Shown: positions 46,913-55,904 of the stretch, in pieces
Position numbering within the stretch: position 1 is the stretch's first letter
Layout of the letters: each line of letters opens with the position of its first letter
Assembly (NCBI RefSeq): GCF_000297055.2
Contig: NC_022358.1
Location: 1 to 64,000, forward strand
Reading direction: 5' to 3'
DNA: 64,000 bases
Source: Sulfuricella denitrificans skB26
GTDB taxonomy: Bacteria > Pseudomonadota > Gammaproteobacteria > Burkholderiales > Sulfuricellaceae
The notes under the pieces: model-generated
Told to the model about the DNA's origin: nothing
The model's input: the letters and a program-made list of their open reading frames with translations, nothing else
Database searches by the model: none
Position numbers and translations under genes: made by a program

Positions 46913-48303
46913 GGCAGATTTTCTCCTGTGGCCAGGGCCAGTTGAGCGGCGGCGGCATTGGCGTCCGCCAGTGCACGGATGTGGTTGGCCTGCGCGTCCA
47001 GCAGCGCCGATTGAGCATCCAGCACATCCAGCACGGTACCGCGGGCAAGGGTGTATTTTTCCTGCTCGATGCGCTGGCTCTCCGCAGCCAGGTCGATCAC
47101 CTTCCCGGTGCTGGCGAGCCGCTCCAGGCCGGAGGCCAGGTTGGCGTAAGCGGTTGCCACTTCCAGGCGAATTTGCAACTGGAGCTTGACCAGGCGTTCG
47201 CGCTGGGCGCCCAGCTTGGCGTTTTCTTCATCCACCCGCGCACTGGTGCGACCGCCTTCGTAAAGTGGCATCTCAAAGGTGATGCCGATGCGGGTCACGT
47301 CGTCGTTGGTTTGAAGCCCCGCCGGGTGCTGCGTCGGCTGATTCATGATGCGGTTGCCCACGCTGCCGACCAGATTGACCGTAGGCTGGTGTCCGGCACG
47401 CGCCGCCTCGACCCGCGCCGTTTGGGCTTCGAATTCCGCGCGAGCGGCAAGCGCGTCCGGGCGGTGTTCCAGCGCCGCCGCTGCAAGCGTTTCAATGCCA
47501 CGGGTTTCGCCGGCGGGTGGATCCAGCGGTCCCGCCAAGGTAAAGTCGGCCCCCTCGCCCATCAGGTTGAGCAAAGCCTGCCGCTGTACGGCCAGGTTGT
47601 TCTTCTCCCGCAACAGCCGCTGGCGGATGTCGGCAAGCTTCACCTTGGTGCGCAAGGCATCCACTTTCGCTGCCTTGCGCGCGGCGATGAGGGCATTGAC
47701 CCGTTCGAGTTGGGAGGCCAGCGTTTCAGCTGAAAAGTTGAGTGAGTCGATCAGCCGCGCTTGGGCAAGTTGACCGTAGTAAAGGCTGGAGACGTTATAG
47801 ACCAGCTCGCCCCTGGAGCGCGCCAGACGCTGCCCGGCCGAAGCTTCGAGCAGTTCCGCCGCACGCATTTCGGCAGTGAGCCGCCCACCAGTGTAAAGCG
47901 GCAAGCGCAGCACCAGGTCGGCGGCCAGGATATTGTCGCCGAATACGCCAAGTTCGCCGTTGTAGCGTGCGGCGGTCAGACGCAAATCGTCGCCGTAGCG
48001 GGTATAGCCGCCCTCAATGGTGATCCGGGGCAGAAGGGCGCCCTGCGCGGTCTGGGTGCGCGCCGCTGCAGCTTGACCGTCGAACGCCGTTGCCGCGACT
48101 TCCGGGTTATGGGCGAGTGCGTAGGCAATCAATTGCTTCAGGGGCTGGCTAACGACGGCGGCATGAGCGTCCGCTTCGGGCGCAGCCATGGCTTGGCCGA
48201 CCGGCATCAAAGCAACAGCGCAGGCGGCCAGGCCTGCCCATAACACGCCCCGCAAGTTTAGCTTCGGAAATACTGAAATCAAGGTGACCCCTCTCTCTTT
48301 CAT
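46909..48303 (-). CDS. TolC-family outer-membrane efflux protein
   Basis: This protein is 464 aa from the ATG at 48303, with a signal peptide ending VGQAMA and TolC repeats (PEVAATAFDGQAAAARTQTAQGALLP...). The duplicated helical hairpins and the characteristic second repeat (ATAYANLASGLERL) are present. Alternative upstream starts exist (48345 and 48510), but the latter would add an unlikely basic extension. It is the first gene of the TolC-MFP-RND set. Confidence 0.88.
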   Translation of the reverse strand: MKERGVTLISVFPKLNLRGVLWAGLAACAVALMPVGQAMAAPEADAHAAVVSQPLKQLIAYALAHNPEVAATAFDGQAAAARTQTAQGALLPRITIEGGYTRYGDDLRLTAARYNGELGVFGDNILAADLVLRLPLYTGGRLTAEMRAAELLEASAGQRLARSRGELVYNVSSLYYGQLAQARLIDSLNFSAETLASQLERVNALIAARKAAKVDALRTKVKLADIRQRLLREKNNLAVQRQALLNLMGEGADFTLAGPLDPPAGETRGIETLAAAALEHRPDALAARAEFEAQTARVEAARAGHQPTVNLVGSVGNRIMNQPTQHPAGLQTNDDVTRIGITFEMPLYEGGRTSARVDEENAKLGAQRERLVKLQLQIRLEVATAYANLASGLERLASTGKVIDLAAESQRIEQEKYTLARGTVLDVLDAQSALLDAQANHIRALADANAAAAQLALATGENLP

Positions 48304-48490
48304 GTTCGTGTCGAGCGGTTTACGGCAATGTGTAGTGCGAGTCATGGATTCCTGTTGCAATGTGGCGTGAGATGATCGTGCATTGCATACAGCCTGATCC
48401 ATCGTCCGCCCGGCAAGCCTAAGGCCACAACTCGGCATTTCGTCTCGACCGTTCTCAAGGCCGGTACGGCATGGGCAATGTGACATGGGG

Positions 48491-49420
48491 TCAGGCATGA
48501 TCATGTCCATGCGGCGTCTCCCCTGCCGGTTTCGGGATTGGAAGCAAATGCAGGACGTGGATGTCGGCTTCAGGTTGCAAGGTAACGTGCCCGATGTCGA
48601 AGCGGTCGTGCAGAAGCGTCCGGCTGGCCTCTAGAATGCTCTGCCACTGGTGCATGTCTTCCACCAGCAGGTGGGCGGAGATCATGATTTCATCCGAAGC
48701 CACGCTCCACACGTGCAGGTCATGCACCGACTTCACGCCGGGCACACCGGCCAGCGCCAGCCCGATTTCCTCCAGCGAGAGATGCAGCGGCACGCCTTCC
48801 ATCAGCCCATGCAGCGCCTGGCGCAGGAGACGCAGGCTGGAAACCAGGATCAGCGCGCCGATCGCCATCGATAGCAAGGGGTCAATGGGCGTCCATCCGG
48901 TGAAGGTAATCACCACCCCGGCGATCAGCGCTGCCACCGATCCCAGCAGATCGCCGATGACATGCAGCATGGCGGCGCGCGTATTGAGATTCTGCGCCCC
49001 GCGCGAGAGCAGCCATGCCACCCCGATGTTGATCGCCAGCCCCAGCGCGGCGGTGAGCGAAACCGCCTCGCCCTGCACTGGTTGCGGCGCTTGCAGGCGA
49101 GTAACGGCGGAGACGGAAAGCCACACCACCAGCGCCAGCAAGCCCAGGCTGTTGACCAAGGCGGCGATAAATTCCGCCCGCCCTAGGCCGTAGCTATGCA
49201 GACGCGAGGCAGGGCGCCGAGCGATCCAGCCTGCCACGGCGGCAATCACCAGCGCCCCGGCATCGTTGACCATGTGCCCCGCATCGGCCACCAGCGCCAG
49301 CGAACCCGCCCACCAGCCGACGCCGGCTTCGACCCCGGCAAAAGCCAGGGTCAGCGCCACAGCGAACCAGAGTACCCAGCCCGCCGCCTCGCCGTGATTA
49401 TGATCGTGTGTTGCGCTCAT
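48491..49420 (-). CDS. Cation diffusion facilitator (zinc/cadmium/cobalt efflux)
   Basis: This 309-aa protein has six membrane helices, a His-rich N-terminus (SATHDHNHGE), the metal-site motif ALVADAGHMVNDAGALV in helix 2 and helix-5 SMAIGALI. A C-terminal cytosolic domain (HDLHVWSVASDEIMISAHL) follows. It exports divalent metals using the proton gradient. It sits upstream of the RND cluster on the same strand, in keeping with a metal-efflux role. Confidence 0.93.
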   Translation of the reverse strand: MSATHDHNHGEAAGWVLWFAVALTLAFAGVEAGVGWWAGSLALVADAGHMVNDAGALVIAAVAGWIARRPASRLHSYGLGRAEFIAALVNSLGLLALVVWLSVSAVTRLQAPQPVQGEAVSLTAALGLAINIGVAWLLSRGAQNLNTRAAMLHVIGDLLGSVAALIAGVVITFTGWTPIDPLLSMAIGALILVSSLRLLRQALHGLMEGVPLHLSLEEIGLALAGVPGVKSVHDLHVWSVASDEIMISAHLLVEDMHQWQSILEASRTLLHDRFDIGHVTLQPEADIHVLHLLPIPKPAGETPHGHDHA

Positions 49421-49445
49421 GCCTGATCCTTTCGCTTTCTGTTTC

Positions 49446-50379
49446 TCAGCGCAGCAGACCGCCGACGATGCGGTACACCGCTTCTTCCGGCGTCAACCCC
49501 CGCGCCATCAAGGTTTCCATCTGCTGGCGGTCGACGCTGCCGATAGCGGCCTCGTGAGTCACTTTGGCTTCAGGGTGAGTCACGCGAACTATCGGGCTGG
49601 CGCTCACCACACCGCGATCCTTGATGATTTCGGTGCAATCCACGTGCCCGCGCGCCCCGGCGGCGTTGCCCTCGGTCATGCCGATCACCTCCGCGCTGGC
49701 ATCGTCCTCCACCGCCATGCGCGACTTGATCAGGCCGCGGGCGTTGCGCCCGGCGAGCACCAGCCGCTCCTTGAGTTTGATCTTGTCCGTTCCGTGGCCA
49801 AACACCTTGCTGGTGAGTTCGGCGACGGCATCTTCGCCGACATTAACGTCGAAATCCACGTCCAGTTTGCCGACCAGGCCTGTGACCAAGGAAAAGTCGG
49901 AGAACAGGCGCGCCCCCCGTTCCAGCGTAACCAGCGCGCGGGGCACCACTTCCATGCCGCCCGAAGCGCCGTGGTAGTGGGCTTCCTGATAGCGCAGCTC
50001 GGCGCCCGGCCCGATCCTGATGACAGCTTCCATGGCGTGGCGCGCCACGTCAGGCACCGAAAACAGGCAGTGGGACCACAGCGTGGCTTTCGCATTCGCC
50101 CCCACGACCAGTTCCAGCGCCACGTTCTGCACGCCGAAGCGTTCGAACAGACCAAAGCACAGGTGGATCGGCTGCACGACCTGCCTGCCCTCGTCGATGA
50201 CGATTTTGGCCGTGATGCCTTTATCCGATGTCTGGGCGGTGATCGACACGCCAGGGATGGACTGGTGGCTGATGATCTGATGGCCGTAAGCCACCACATG
50301 CGCGCTGTCGGCGGACAGAATCCGTCGGGTCTTCTCCGATCATCCCCAGCGCGCGATACAGCTGTTCCAGATCAGTCAT
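49446..50379 (-). CDS. SufB/SufD-like protein with an apparent frameshift near its start
   Basis: The C-terminal 283 residues form a SufB/D beta-helix core (RHAMEAVIRIGPGAELRYQEAHYHG ... GNAAGARGHVDCTEIIKDRGVVSASPIV). The natural start is the ATG at 50379, with a ribosome site and MTDLEQLYRALGMIGEDPT, but that frame must shift +1 near 50329 to reach ILSADSAHVVAYGHQ. A single extra G would explain it. The options are a real mutation, a programmed shift or a sequencing error. If start codons within the core frame are used instead, the protein begins at the GTG at 50297. Confidence 0.75.
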
Positions 50380-51094
50380 GGCAAGTCTCCCCGTCGCAGC
50401 GCCGGCACAGGCGCGCCTTGTAATGCGCTACCACTTCTTCGGGCGGCCCGCTGAACACGATGCGGCCGCCGCACAGCTGTGAGGCGCGATCGGCGTGCTC
50501 GGCCAGCTCTTGCTGGTGGGTGATGAGCAGCACTGTCGAGCCGGTTTCGCAGAAAAATTCGACCACCGCAATGATCTCCCCCAGCGAAAGCATGTCCACC
50601 CCCGCCGTGGGTTCGTCCAGAATCGCCAGTTTTGGCCCCAGCGCAAGCAAAGCGGCGAGCTCCACCCGCTTGCGCTCACCGCCGCTCAAAGTCTTGTCCA
50701 CCATGCGCAAAAGATATTCCTGATGCGGCAGCCCGACGCGGTCGAGACACTCGGCTGCAGTTCTTTTTGGGCTGCCCAGCGAAAGATATTCCATCACCGT
50801 CAGCCCCTCGAAGCGGGCCGGCTCCTGCCAGGCCAGGCTGATCCCCAGCCGCGCCCGCTCGTGGATGGGCAGTTCGGCGATGGATAATCCGCCGAACAGC
50901 AACTCGCCATTTTCCGGTCGGTATCCCCCGCAGCCCATGACGAGATAGGCAAGGGTGCTCTTGCCTGAGCCGTTGGCCCCCAGCAGGACGTGGATTTCGC
51001 CGGGAGACAGGGTCAACTCCACATCCCGCAGCACCTGCCGCCCATCCAGGCGCAGCGAGACATGGCGCATTTCCAAAAGCGGCGTGTCGTTCAT
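50372..51094 (-). CDS. SufC-like ABC-type ATPase
   Basis: This 240-aa protein has Walker A GANGSGKSTLAYL, the signature LSGGERKRVELAALL, Walker B KLAILDEPTAGVD and the H-loop. It is the SufC-type ATPase that works with SufB/D scaffold proteins in Fe-S assembly. Overlaps with both neighbours (8 bp with the SufB/D start, 4 bp with the thioredoxin-fold gene) indicate one unit. Confidence 0.88.
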   Translation of the reverse strand: MNDTPLLEMRHVSLRLDGRQVLRDVELTLSPGEIHVLLGANGSGKSTLAYLVMGCGGYRPENGELLFGGLSIAELPIHERARLGISLAWQEPARFEGLTVMEYLSLGSPKRTAAECLDRVGLPHQEYLLRMVDKTLSGGERKRVELAALLALGPKLAILDEPTAGVDMLSLGEIIAVVEFFCETGSTVLLITHQQELAEHADRASQLCGGRIVFSGPPEEVVAHYKARLCRRCDGETCHD

Positions 51095-51384
51095 GGCTGA
51101 TCCTTGCTCAATGCAGCGATCCGGGTCCGCAACCAGCCCTCGATTTCCTCGGTGCGCGGCAGGCCGGAAAAAACCATCTGCCCGTCCACAAGCACCGCCG
51201 GAGTTTGTTCAAAAGGAATGCCCAGGGCCTCCGCATCCTTGCGTATCTCCAAATCCAGCGCCAGTCCCAGCCCGGCTGCGGCGCAGGAGAGGCGCTTTTC
51301 CAGGCGCAGCATGAGTTCGCCGCTACCCGCCAGGGTCAGGGTGAGGCGAAACGCATTTGGCGGTGGCAGGCGGCATGAATTCAT
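51091..51384 (-). CDS. Thioredoxin-fold small protein
   Basis: This 97-aa protein has the fold-typical cis-proline region FEQTPAVLVDGQMVFSGLPRTEEIEGWL but no CxxC. Only one cysteine pair region (MNSCRLPPP and SCAAAG) is seen. It may bind a thiol or metal rather than catalyse redox exchange. It lies between the lipoprotein and SufC-like genes with 4-bp overlaps. Confidence 0.65.
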   Translation of the reverse strand: MNSCRLPPPNAFRLTLTLAGSGELMLRLEKRLSCAAAGLGLALDLEIRKDAEALGIPFEQTPAVLVDGQMVFSGLPRTEEIEGWLRTRIAALSKDQP

Positions 51385-52460
51385 CGCGCGGGTATCGTCA
51401 GGATGGGCGCTTGCGGCAGGCCGCCGGTCTCGGCCAGGGAAGCGAACATCATCAAAAAGCGGAAAGTGCGTTTGGAACCCAGGTCGCGATCGTCGATCCA
51501 GAACCAGCGGTTGCGGTAACTCACCGCCGCGTAGGCATCGGCGGGCCGCTCGGCGCCGGATGCAATGCGCATGAGCGGTTCGGCACCCCCACTGCCATCG
51601 GCTGACAAACGGGATGTAGCACGCCCCTCGCGTAGGTCCTGCTCGGGCACTTCGACGCCGCCGGCCAGTTCCCCCATCACGCCCTGCATGGAGCGCGTGA
51701 GCACGGCGATTTCGTCAGGATGGCTGCGCGCTGCACCGAAAACCAGGCGGTATGAATCAAGCTTCGGATTCAGACCGAGAAGTTCCTTCACCAGCGCAAT
51801 GTTAGTATCCGTTTCCTCGTCCACCGCGCGCCGGAACAGGACGAACGACAAGGTTTGCTCGCCATGCGTCTCGATGCGCACGCCCAGCGCTCCGGCCTCC
51901 TCGATCCGGCGCAGCGTCTCGGCGACGCGGATGAACCTGGGGTCGTTCCGGCGCGCCCGGGAGGGCGAGGTCGAGACGTTGTAAATACCATTGATGGCCT
52001 GAACCACGGCGCGCAGGATAAAGTCTGCCCGGCCCCCGCCGCCTATGGTCGCAAACACGGTTTCGGGCGGGATCGGCCGCAGCATGCTCTTGACCAGCCG
52101 CTCGCCAGTCAGCTGGGTATAGGAGATGGTCGGCGATTCGCTGTAGCGGCCTCCCGCACTCAGGCCGAGATTGTTGCCTTCCGTTGCGCGCGGAAACACG
52201 TTCGCCGCGAGACCGATATTGCTTTCCAGCGAGTACGAGCTGATCACGGAGGAAACATCAAGATAAACGGGCGTATCCAGGTAGCGCAGTTTGACGATGT
52301 TGAGCAGCATCTGCTCCTTCCACGAGTCGCCGATGGCCGCGGCGTAGCCCATGCGATCGCGCGGCACGCTGGCGGAACCCAAGGTCTGGCAGCCGGCCAG
52401 CAGCAGAGCGGTCAATACCAATGAGAACTGGAGTAATTTTTTCATTTTCGAAATAGGCAT
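51381..52460 (-). CDS. Hypothetical lipoprotein
   Basis: This protein is about 359 aa, with signal peptide and lipobox LLLAGC (Cys near residue 24 from the 52460 start; 52445 is an alternative). The mature part is soluble, mixed alpha/beta, and includes KEQMLLNIVKLRYLDTPVYLDVSSV. I do not recognise the family. It heads the small Suf-like operon, which is odd because Suf acts in the cytosol. Confidence 0.65.
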   Translation of the reverse strand: MPISKMKKLLQFSLVLTALLLAGCQTLGSASVPRDRMGYAAAIGDSWKEQMLLNIVKLRYLDTPVYLDVSSVISSYSLESNIGLAANVFPRATEGNNLGLSAGGRYSESPTISYTQLTGERLVKSMLRPIPPETVFATIGGGGRADFILRAVVQAINGIYNVSTSPSRARRNDPRFIRVAETLRRIEEAGALGVRIETHGEQTLSFVLFRRAVDEETDTNIALVKELLGLNPKLDSYRLVFGAARSHPDEIAVLTRSMQGVMGELAGGVEVPEQDLREGRATSRLSADGSGGAEPLMRIASGAERPADAYAAVSYRNRWFWIDDRDLGSKRTFRFLMMFASLAETGGLPQAPILTIPAR

Positions 52461-52519
52461 GGCTCGCTGACTCCCTGTTTCAAGCCTGATTGCTCGCCAC
52501 GCCCGGTTATGTGGAAACC

Positions 52520-52831
52520 CTACTTCAGGAAACCCCGTGATTTCATATTGTCGCAGCCATAGCCAGAGCCCATGGGGGCCAGGGTCACACCCTTCTCCTT
52601 GGCGCGTGCTTCCATTTGCGTGTGGTGCTCCTGCTGATAAGCTTTGCACTCGTCATAGGTCTTAAAGCTGCGCATCTTGGTCTGGTGCTCGGCGCGTTCC
52701 GCAGGGGTCATGACCTGCCAGCCCACGGTATTACCCTTGTTGGCGGCCCAGGGACCTCTGGCCAGGGCTGATCCGGCCGCAAGCGAGGTTGCCAGTGCCA
52801 GTGCCACGGTGCTAATCATAAGTTTGTTCAT
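52520..52831 (-). CDS. Small secreted protein (MTPxER motif)
   Basis: This 103-aa protein has a signal peptide (MNKLMISTVALALATSLAAGSALA). The mature part has MTPAERAEHQTKMRSFKTYDECKAYQQEHHTQMEARAKEKGV. A related secreted protein is at 63092-63412, with MTHEEREAYRTHMRAA. Neither has a known function; they may bind metal through His, Cys and Met residues. Confidence 0.7.
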   Translation of the reverse strand: MNKLMISTVALALATSLAAGSALARGPWAANKGNTVGWQVMTPAERAEHQTKMRSFKTYDECKAYQQEHHTQMEARAKEKGVTLAPMGSGYGCDNMKSRGFLK

Positions 52832-52930
52832 GCTGTACTCCTTTGATTTGCTACAGTCAAAGCCACCATTGTGGTGACGCCAATGAAACAGTACGCTTTT
52901 TATAAGGCAGCGCACTGTCGCATATCAATA

Positions 52931-53542
52931 TCAACGCTCATAGCCGGAACAGGGAATGCACACGTGCTTCTCTCCCACCACGCGCACATAGGCGCGGGCG
53001 GTGAGTTCGCCACAGGCGGCGCAGGGGGTGAAACCCATGGTCTCCGGCAGCCATTCGCGCTCGAACTGGAATACCTCACCGATGCTCAGCACATCGCTCT
53101 CCGGCGCATTCCAGACCAGATCCACCAGCTCCATCTGCTCGGCTTCGGGGATGGCATCCGGCTCCATGCCCTGACCACGCTTGACCATGAAGGCAGAGGC
53201 AGCGATCTGCTTGGCAAGGGTCGGCTTGTAGCTTACCCGCACCGCCCGATTGCTGGCCCGCTCAATCAGCGTCACCGCCAGCTTGCCATAGGGGATCTTT
53301 TCCATATTGCCCTTGCCGAGGGTGCAACCGGTGGTGAATTGCACCCCATCGCCAAAGCACATGCCGCCGTGGTCTTCGCCAATCTCGACGAAGGCGTGCA
53401 GCTGGCGACCACCGGAGCGCTTGACGCCCAGCACGCGCAAAGCGGCCAGACCTATGCGCACGCCCACCACGCTGGCCCAGCAACGATGTCCGTGGAATTT
53501 CAAGGTTTCCAGCAGAATCTGTTTATCGTCATTGGCACTCAT
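52931..53542 (-). CDS. FmdE-domain protein with C-terminal zinc ribbon
   Basis: This 203-aa protein has FHGHRCWASVVGVRIGLAAL (FmdE motif), GCTLGKGN, and a C-terminal zinc ribbon (CAACGELTARAYVRVVGEKHVCIPCSGYER). It may handle sulfur or metal. It is the last gene of the operon with TauE, OsmC and CcdA. Confidence 0.82.
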   Translation of the reverse strand: MSANDDKQILLETLKFHGHRCWASVVGVRIGLAALRVLGVKRSGGRQLHAFVEIGEDHGGMCFGDGVQFTTGCTLGKGNMEKIPYGKLAVTLIERASNRAVRVSYKPTLAKQIAASAFMVKRGQGMEPDAIPEAEQMELVDLVWNAPESDVLSIGEVFQFEREWLPETMGFTPCAACGELTARAYVRVVGEKHVCIPCSGYER

Positions 53543-53554
53543 GGCGCTTCTCCT

Positions 53555-54325
53555 TTAAGTTTTAAATATATCCCACAACAGCTTGCCCGCCACACCCAGC
53601 AGTAGCACGGCGTACAAGCGCTTGACCCAACCCGGCTTGGCGCGGCGGGCCATGAACCAGGCGCCCAACTGGGAGCCCATGATCGCCGCCAGCATGGTGA
53701 GCACGGCAAGTAGCGGTTCGATGCGGCCTTCCGCAGCGTGGGCGAGAAAACCGGAAATTGAGGCGAAGGTGACGATGAAGGCGGTGGTGGCAGCCGCCTG
53801 CTTGGCGCCATAGCCCATGGCCATGAGAACGGGTGCGACAATGAAGCCGCCGCCCACGCCCAGCAGTGCGCCGACGAAACCCTCGAAGCTGCCCAGGGCG
53901 AGGCCGATGGCCATGCGGCGACGTGGACTCATGGGGACGGGTGTTTCGTTCTGACTGGCGGTTTGCAGGCTGCGCAGCCCGGCCAGGAGGGTCAGCGCGG
54001 CAAACAATCCGATGAGCATATCCTTGGGCACGAATTGGGTCAGGTGGGCGCCCAGCGGTGCCAGGGCCATGGCAGAGAGCGCCGCAGGCAGGCCGCCGCG
54101 AAAATCCACCAGCCCTTCCCGTGCATAGCGCACCAGCGCAGAGGCGGAAGTTACCCCGTTGAGCAGCAGACCGAGCGGTATGGCCACGGTCTTTAAGGGC
54201 AGCTCCAGCCACTTGAACAAGGGCACGTAGAGCATGCCTCCACCCAGCCCCAGCATGGCAAACACGGCGGAAACCGCGAACACCAGTCCGGTGGCAATCA
54301 GGTGAGTGGAGGTGAGCGGTTCCAT
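53555..54325 (-). CDS. TauE/SafE-family sulfite/organosulfonate exporter-like permease
   Basis: This 256-aa protein has eight predicted membrane helices and the duplicated TauE motif (GLGGGMLYVPLFKW and GVGGGFIVAPVLMAMGY). TauE/SafE members export sulfite, sulfoacetate or related anions, or move sulfur compounds. It is 12 bp from the FmdE gene and 3 bp from OsmC. Confidence 0.9.
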   Translation of the reverse strand: MEPLTSTHLIATGLVFAVSAVFAMLGLGGGMLYVPLFKWLELPLKTVAIPLGLLLNGVTSASALVRYAREGLVDFRGGLPAALSAMALAPLGAHLTQFVPKDMLIGLFAALTLLAGLRSLQTASQNETPVPMSPRRRMAIGLALGSFEGFVGALLGVGGGFIVAPVLMAMGYGAKQAAATTAFIVTFASISGFLAHAAEGRIEPLLAVLTMLAAIMGSQLGAWFMARRAKPGWVKRLYAVLLLGVAGKLLWDIFKT

Positions 54326-54328
54326 GGC

Positions 54329-54745
54329 TCAGCCCTTGCGGCGCAATACCCCTGAAAGCTGCGTGCCCGGCGCCACGGTATTGAACACAGTGCCGTATTT
54401 CTTCACGTTGTCGTGCAGCAGTTCCAGACGGCGATCCGGCTCGTCGCTATCGACAATGATCTCGTAGGTGATGGATTCCATCTTTGGCGGCACGTCCTGG
54501 CGCACGCCATCGACGCGCACCTCCACCCCGCGCAGCTCGAATTTCAGTATTGGCATCACCCGCTCGATACCCTTGATGATGCAGGCGGACAGGGCGGCGA
54601 GCAGCAACTCGGCTGGATTGAAGGCGTTCGGGTTGCCGGCCATATCGGTATCCAGCGGAATTTCCGCCGCCTTGCAGCGGGAGAGACTGCCGTGCGCGTC
54701 GAGACGCACGGTTTCCACGTGGAAGGTCATTTTGGAATTGCTCAT
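54329..54745 (-). CDS. OsmC-family protein
   Basis: This 138-aa protein has the OsmC fold with a cysteine in LLLAALSACIIKGIERVMP; only this cysteine is seen, while OsmC peroxidases use two. It may bind or transfer sulfane sulfur rather than reduce peroxides. The ATG at 54745 begins MSNSKMTFHVET; a longer upstream frame is not part of the domain. Confidence 0.85.
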   Translation of the reverse strand: MSNSKMTFHVETVRLDAHGSLSRCKAAEIPLDTDMAGNPNAFNPAELLLAALSACIIKGIERVMPILKFELRGVEVRVDGVRQDVPPKMESITYEIIVDSDEPDRRLELLHDNVKKYGTVFNTVAPGTQLSGVLRRKG

Positions 54746-54785
54746 AGCATGTTCCTTTCCCCAGAAATTGCAGCTCAGCGAAGAC

Positions 54786-55487
54786 TCAGTTTGCGCTCCA
54801 GACCAAGTAAAAACCAGCACCTATCACCAGCACGCCGCAACCTTGGCGAAAGCGCAGGGCACCGCGACTGTGCTCGTTCCAGTCAAGGTAGCGCTGCACC
54901 ATGCCGGAGGCGGAACCGGCCGCGACGATAACCGAGCAGTGGCCCACGCCGTAGGCAAGTAGCAGAGAGGCGGCAAACAGCGGCGAGGTGGCAGCGCTGC
55001 TGAAGGCCACGCCCAGCACCGGTGCCATATAGGCGAAGGTGCAGGGGCCAAGCGCGATGCCGAAGACCAGCCCCAGCGCCAACGCCGGCAACAAGCCCTT
55101 GCGCGCGATGGGTACGCTGGCGGGGCTCTTCCACGGCGAGGGCAGCAGGCCGAGCAAGTAAAGGCCGACCAGCAGGAAAACCCCTGCGACGAAATAATTG
55201 GCCCACGGCCCCATATCCCCGGCGATGCGGCCCAGCGAGGCGGTAATAGCCCCGATCACGGCGATGGTGATCAGGATGCCGACGGCGAACAGCCCGGAGA
55301 GCGCAAAGGCGCGCCTGCCGCTGGCCATCCCCTGGCCGTTGATGAACCCCACGATGAGCGGAATGCCGGCCAGATGGCAGGGGCTGAGCAGCATGCTCGC
55401 CACGCCCCACAACGCCGCCGCTCCCAGCGCCCACACCGGCGCGCCGGAAAGACCGTTATTCAGTGCTTCGAAGAGTTCCCCGATCAT
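54786..55487 (-). CDS. CcdA/DsbD-type transmembrane thiol-disulfide transporter
   Basis: This 233-aa membrane protein has about six helices, with the conserved cysteines in LLSPCHLAGIPLI and ALGPCTFAYMAP. It carries electrons from cytosolic thioredoxin to the periplasm. It is overlapped by 4 bp by the thioredoxin gene, its natural partner. Confidence 0.88.
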   Translation of the reverse strand: MIGELFEALNNGLSGAPVWALGAAALWGVASMLLSPCHLAGIPLIVGFINGQGMASGRRAFALSGLFAVGILITIAVIGAITASLGRIAGDMGPWANYFVAGVFLLVGLYLLGLLPSPWKSPASVPIARKGLLPALALGLVFGIALGPCTFAYMAPVLGVAFSSAATSPLFAASLLLAYGVGHCSVIVAAGSASGMVQRYLDWNEHSRGALRFRQGCGVLVIGAGFYLVWSAN

Positions 55488-55894
55488 CGCGCCCGGCCCG
55501 CTTCGGCAAACGTAAAACCGAGCTCGCGCCATTTTCCAAGTATCTGCTCACGCGAGTAGAACCCCACGTGGCGAAACAGCTCTTTTCCATTGGCGTCATA
55601 GAATATCTGCGTCGGAATCACCTGGATGCGGTAGGGATTGGCTGCTTCCGGGTCTTTCCACATGTCGATGAACACGACCTCGAACTTGCCGGCATATTCA
55701 CCCCGCAGTTGTTCCAGGATGGGCGCCATCTGCTTGCAGGGGATGCATCTGCTGGCGCCGACATCCACCAGCCGGGGTTTGGCTATCTTTGCAGGTGCTG
55801 CCGTACCCGTTGTTTCGGCTGCACTGGTAATGGACACGGTCATCGCCGTAATCGCCAGCGCAACAATCAGCGCCGCTTTGCCTGGTTTATACAT
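55484..55894 (-). CDS. Periplasmic thioredoxin-family protein
   Basis: This 136-aa protein has a signal peptide (ALIVALAITAMTVSITSAAE) and the redox motif RCIPCKQMAPILEQL. It probably receives electrons from the CcdA protein encoded by the overlapping gene. It lies between the RND pump and CcdA genes. Confidence 0.88.
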   Translation of the reverse strand: MYKPGKAALIVALAITAMTVSITSAAETTGTAAPAKIAKPRLVDVGASRCIPCKQMAPILEQLRGEYAGKFEVVFIDMWKDPEAANPYRIQVIPTQIFYDANGKELFRHVGFYSREQILGKWRELGFTFAEAGRAR

Positions 55895-55904
55895 GGGGTT
55901 CCTT

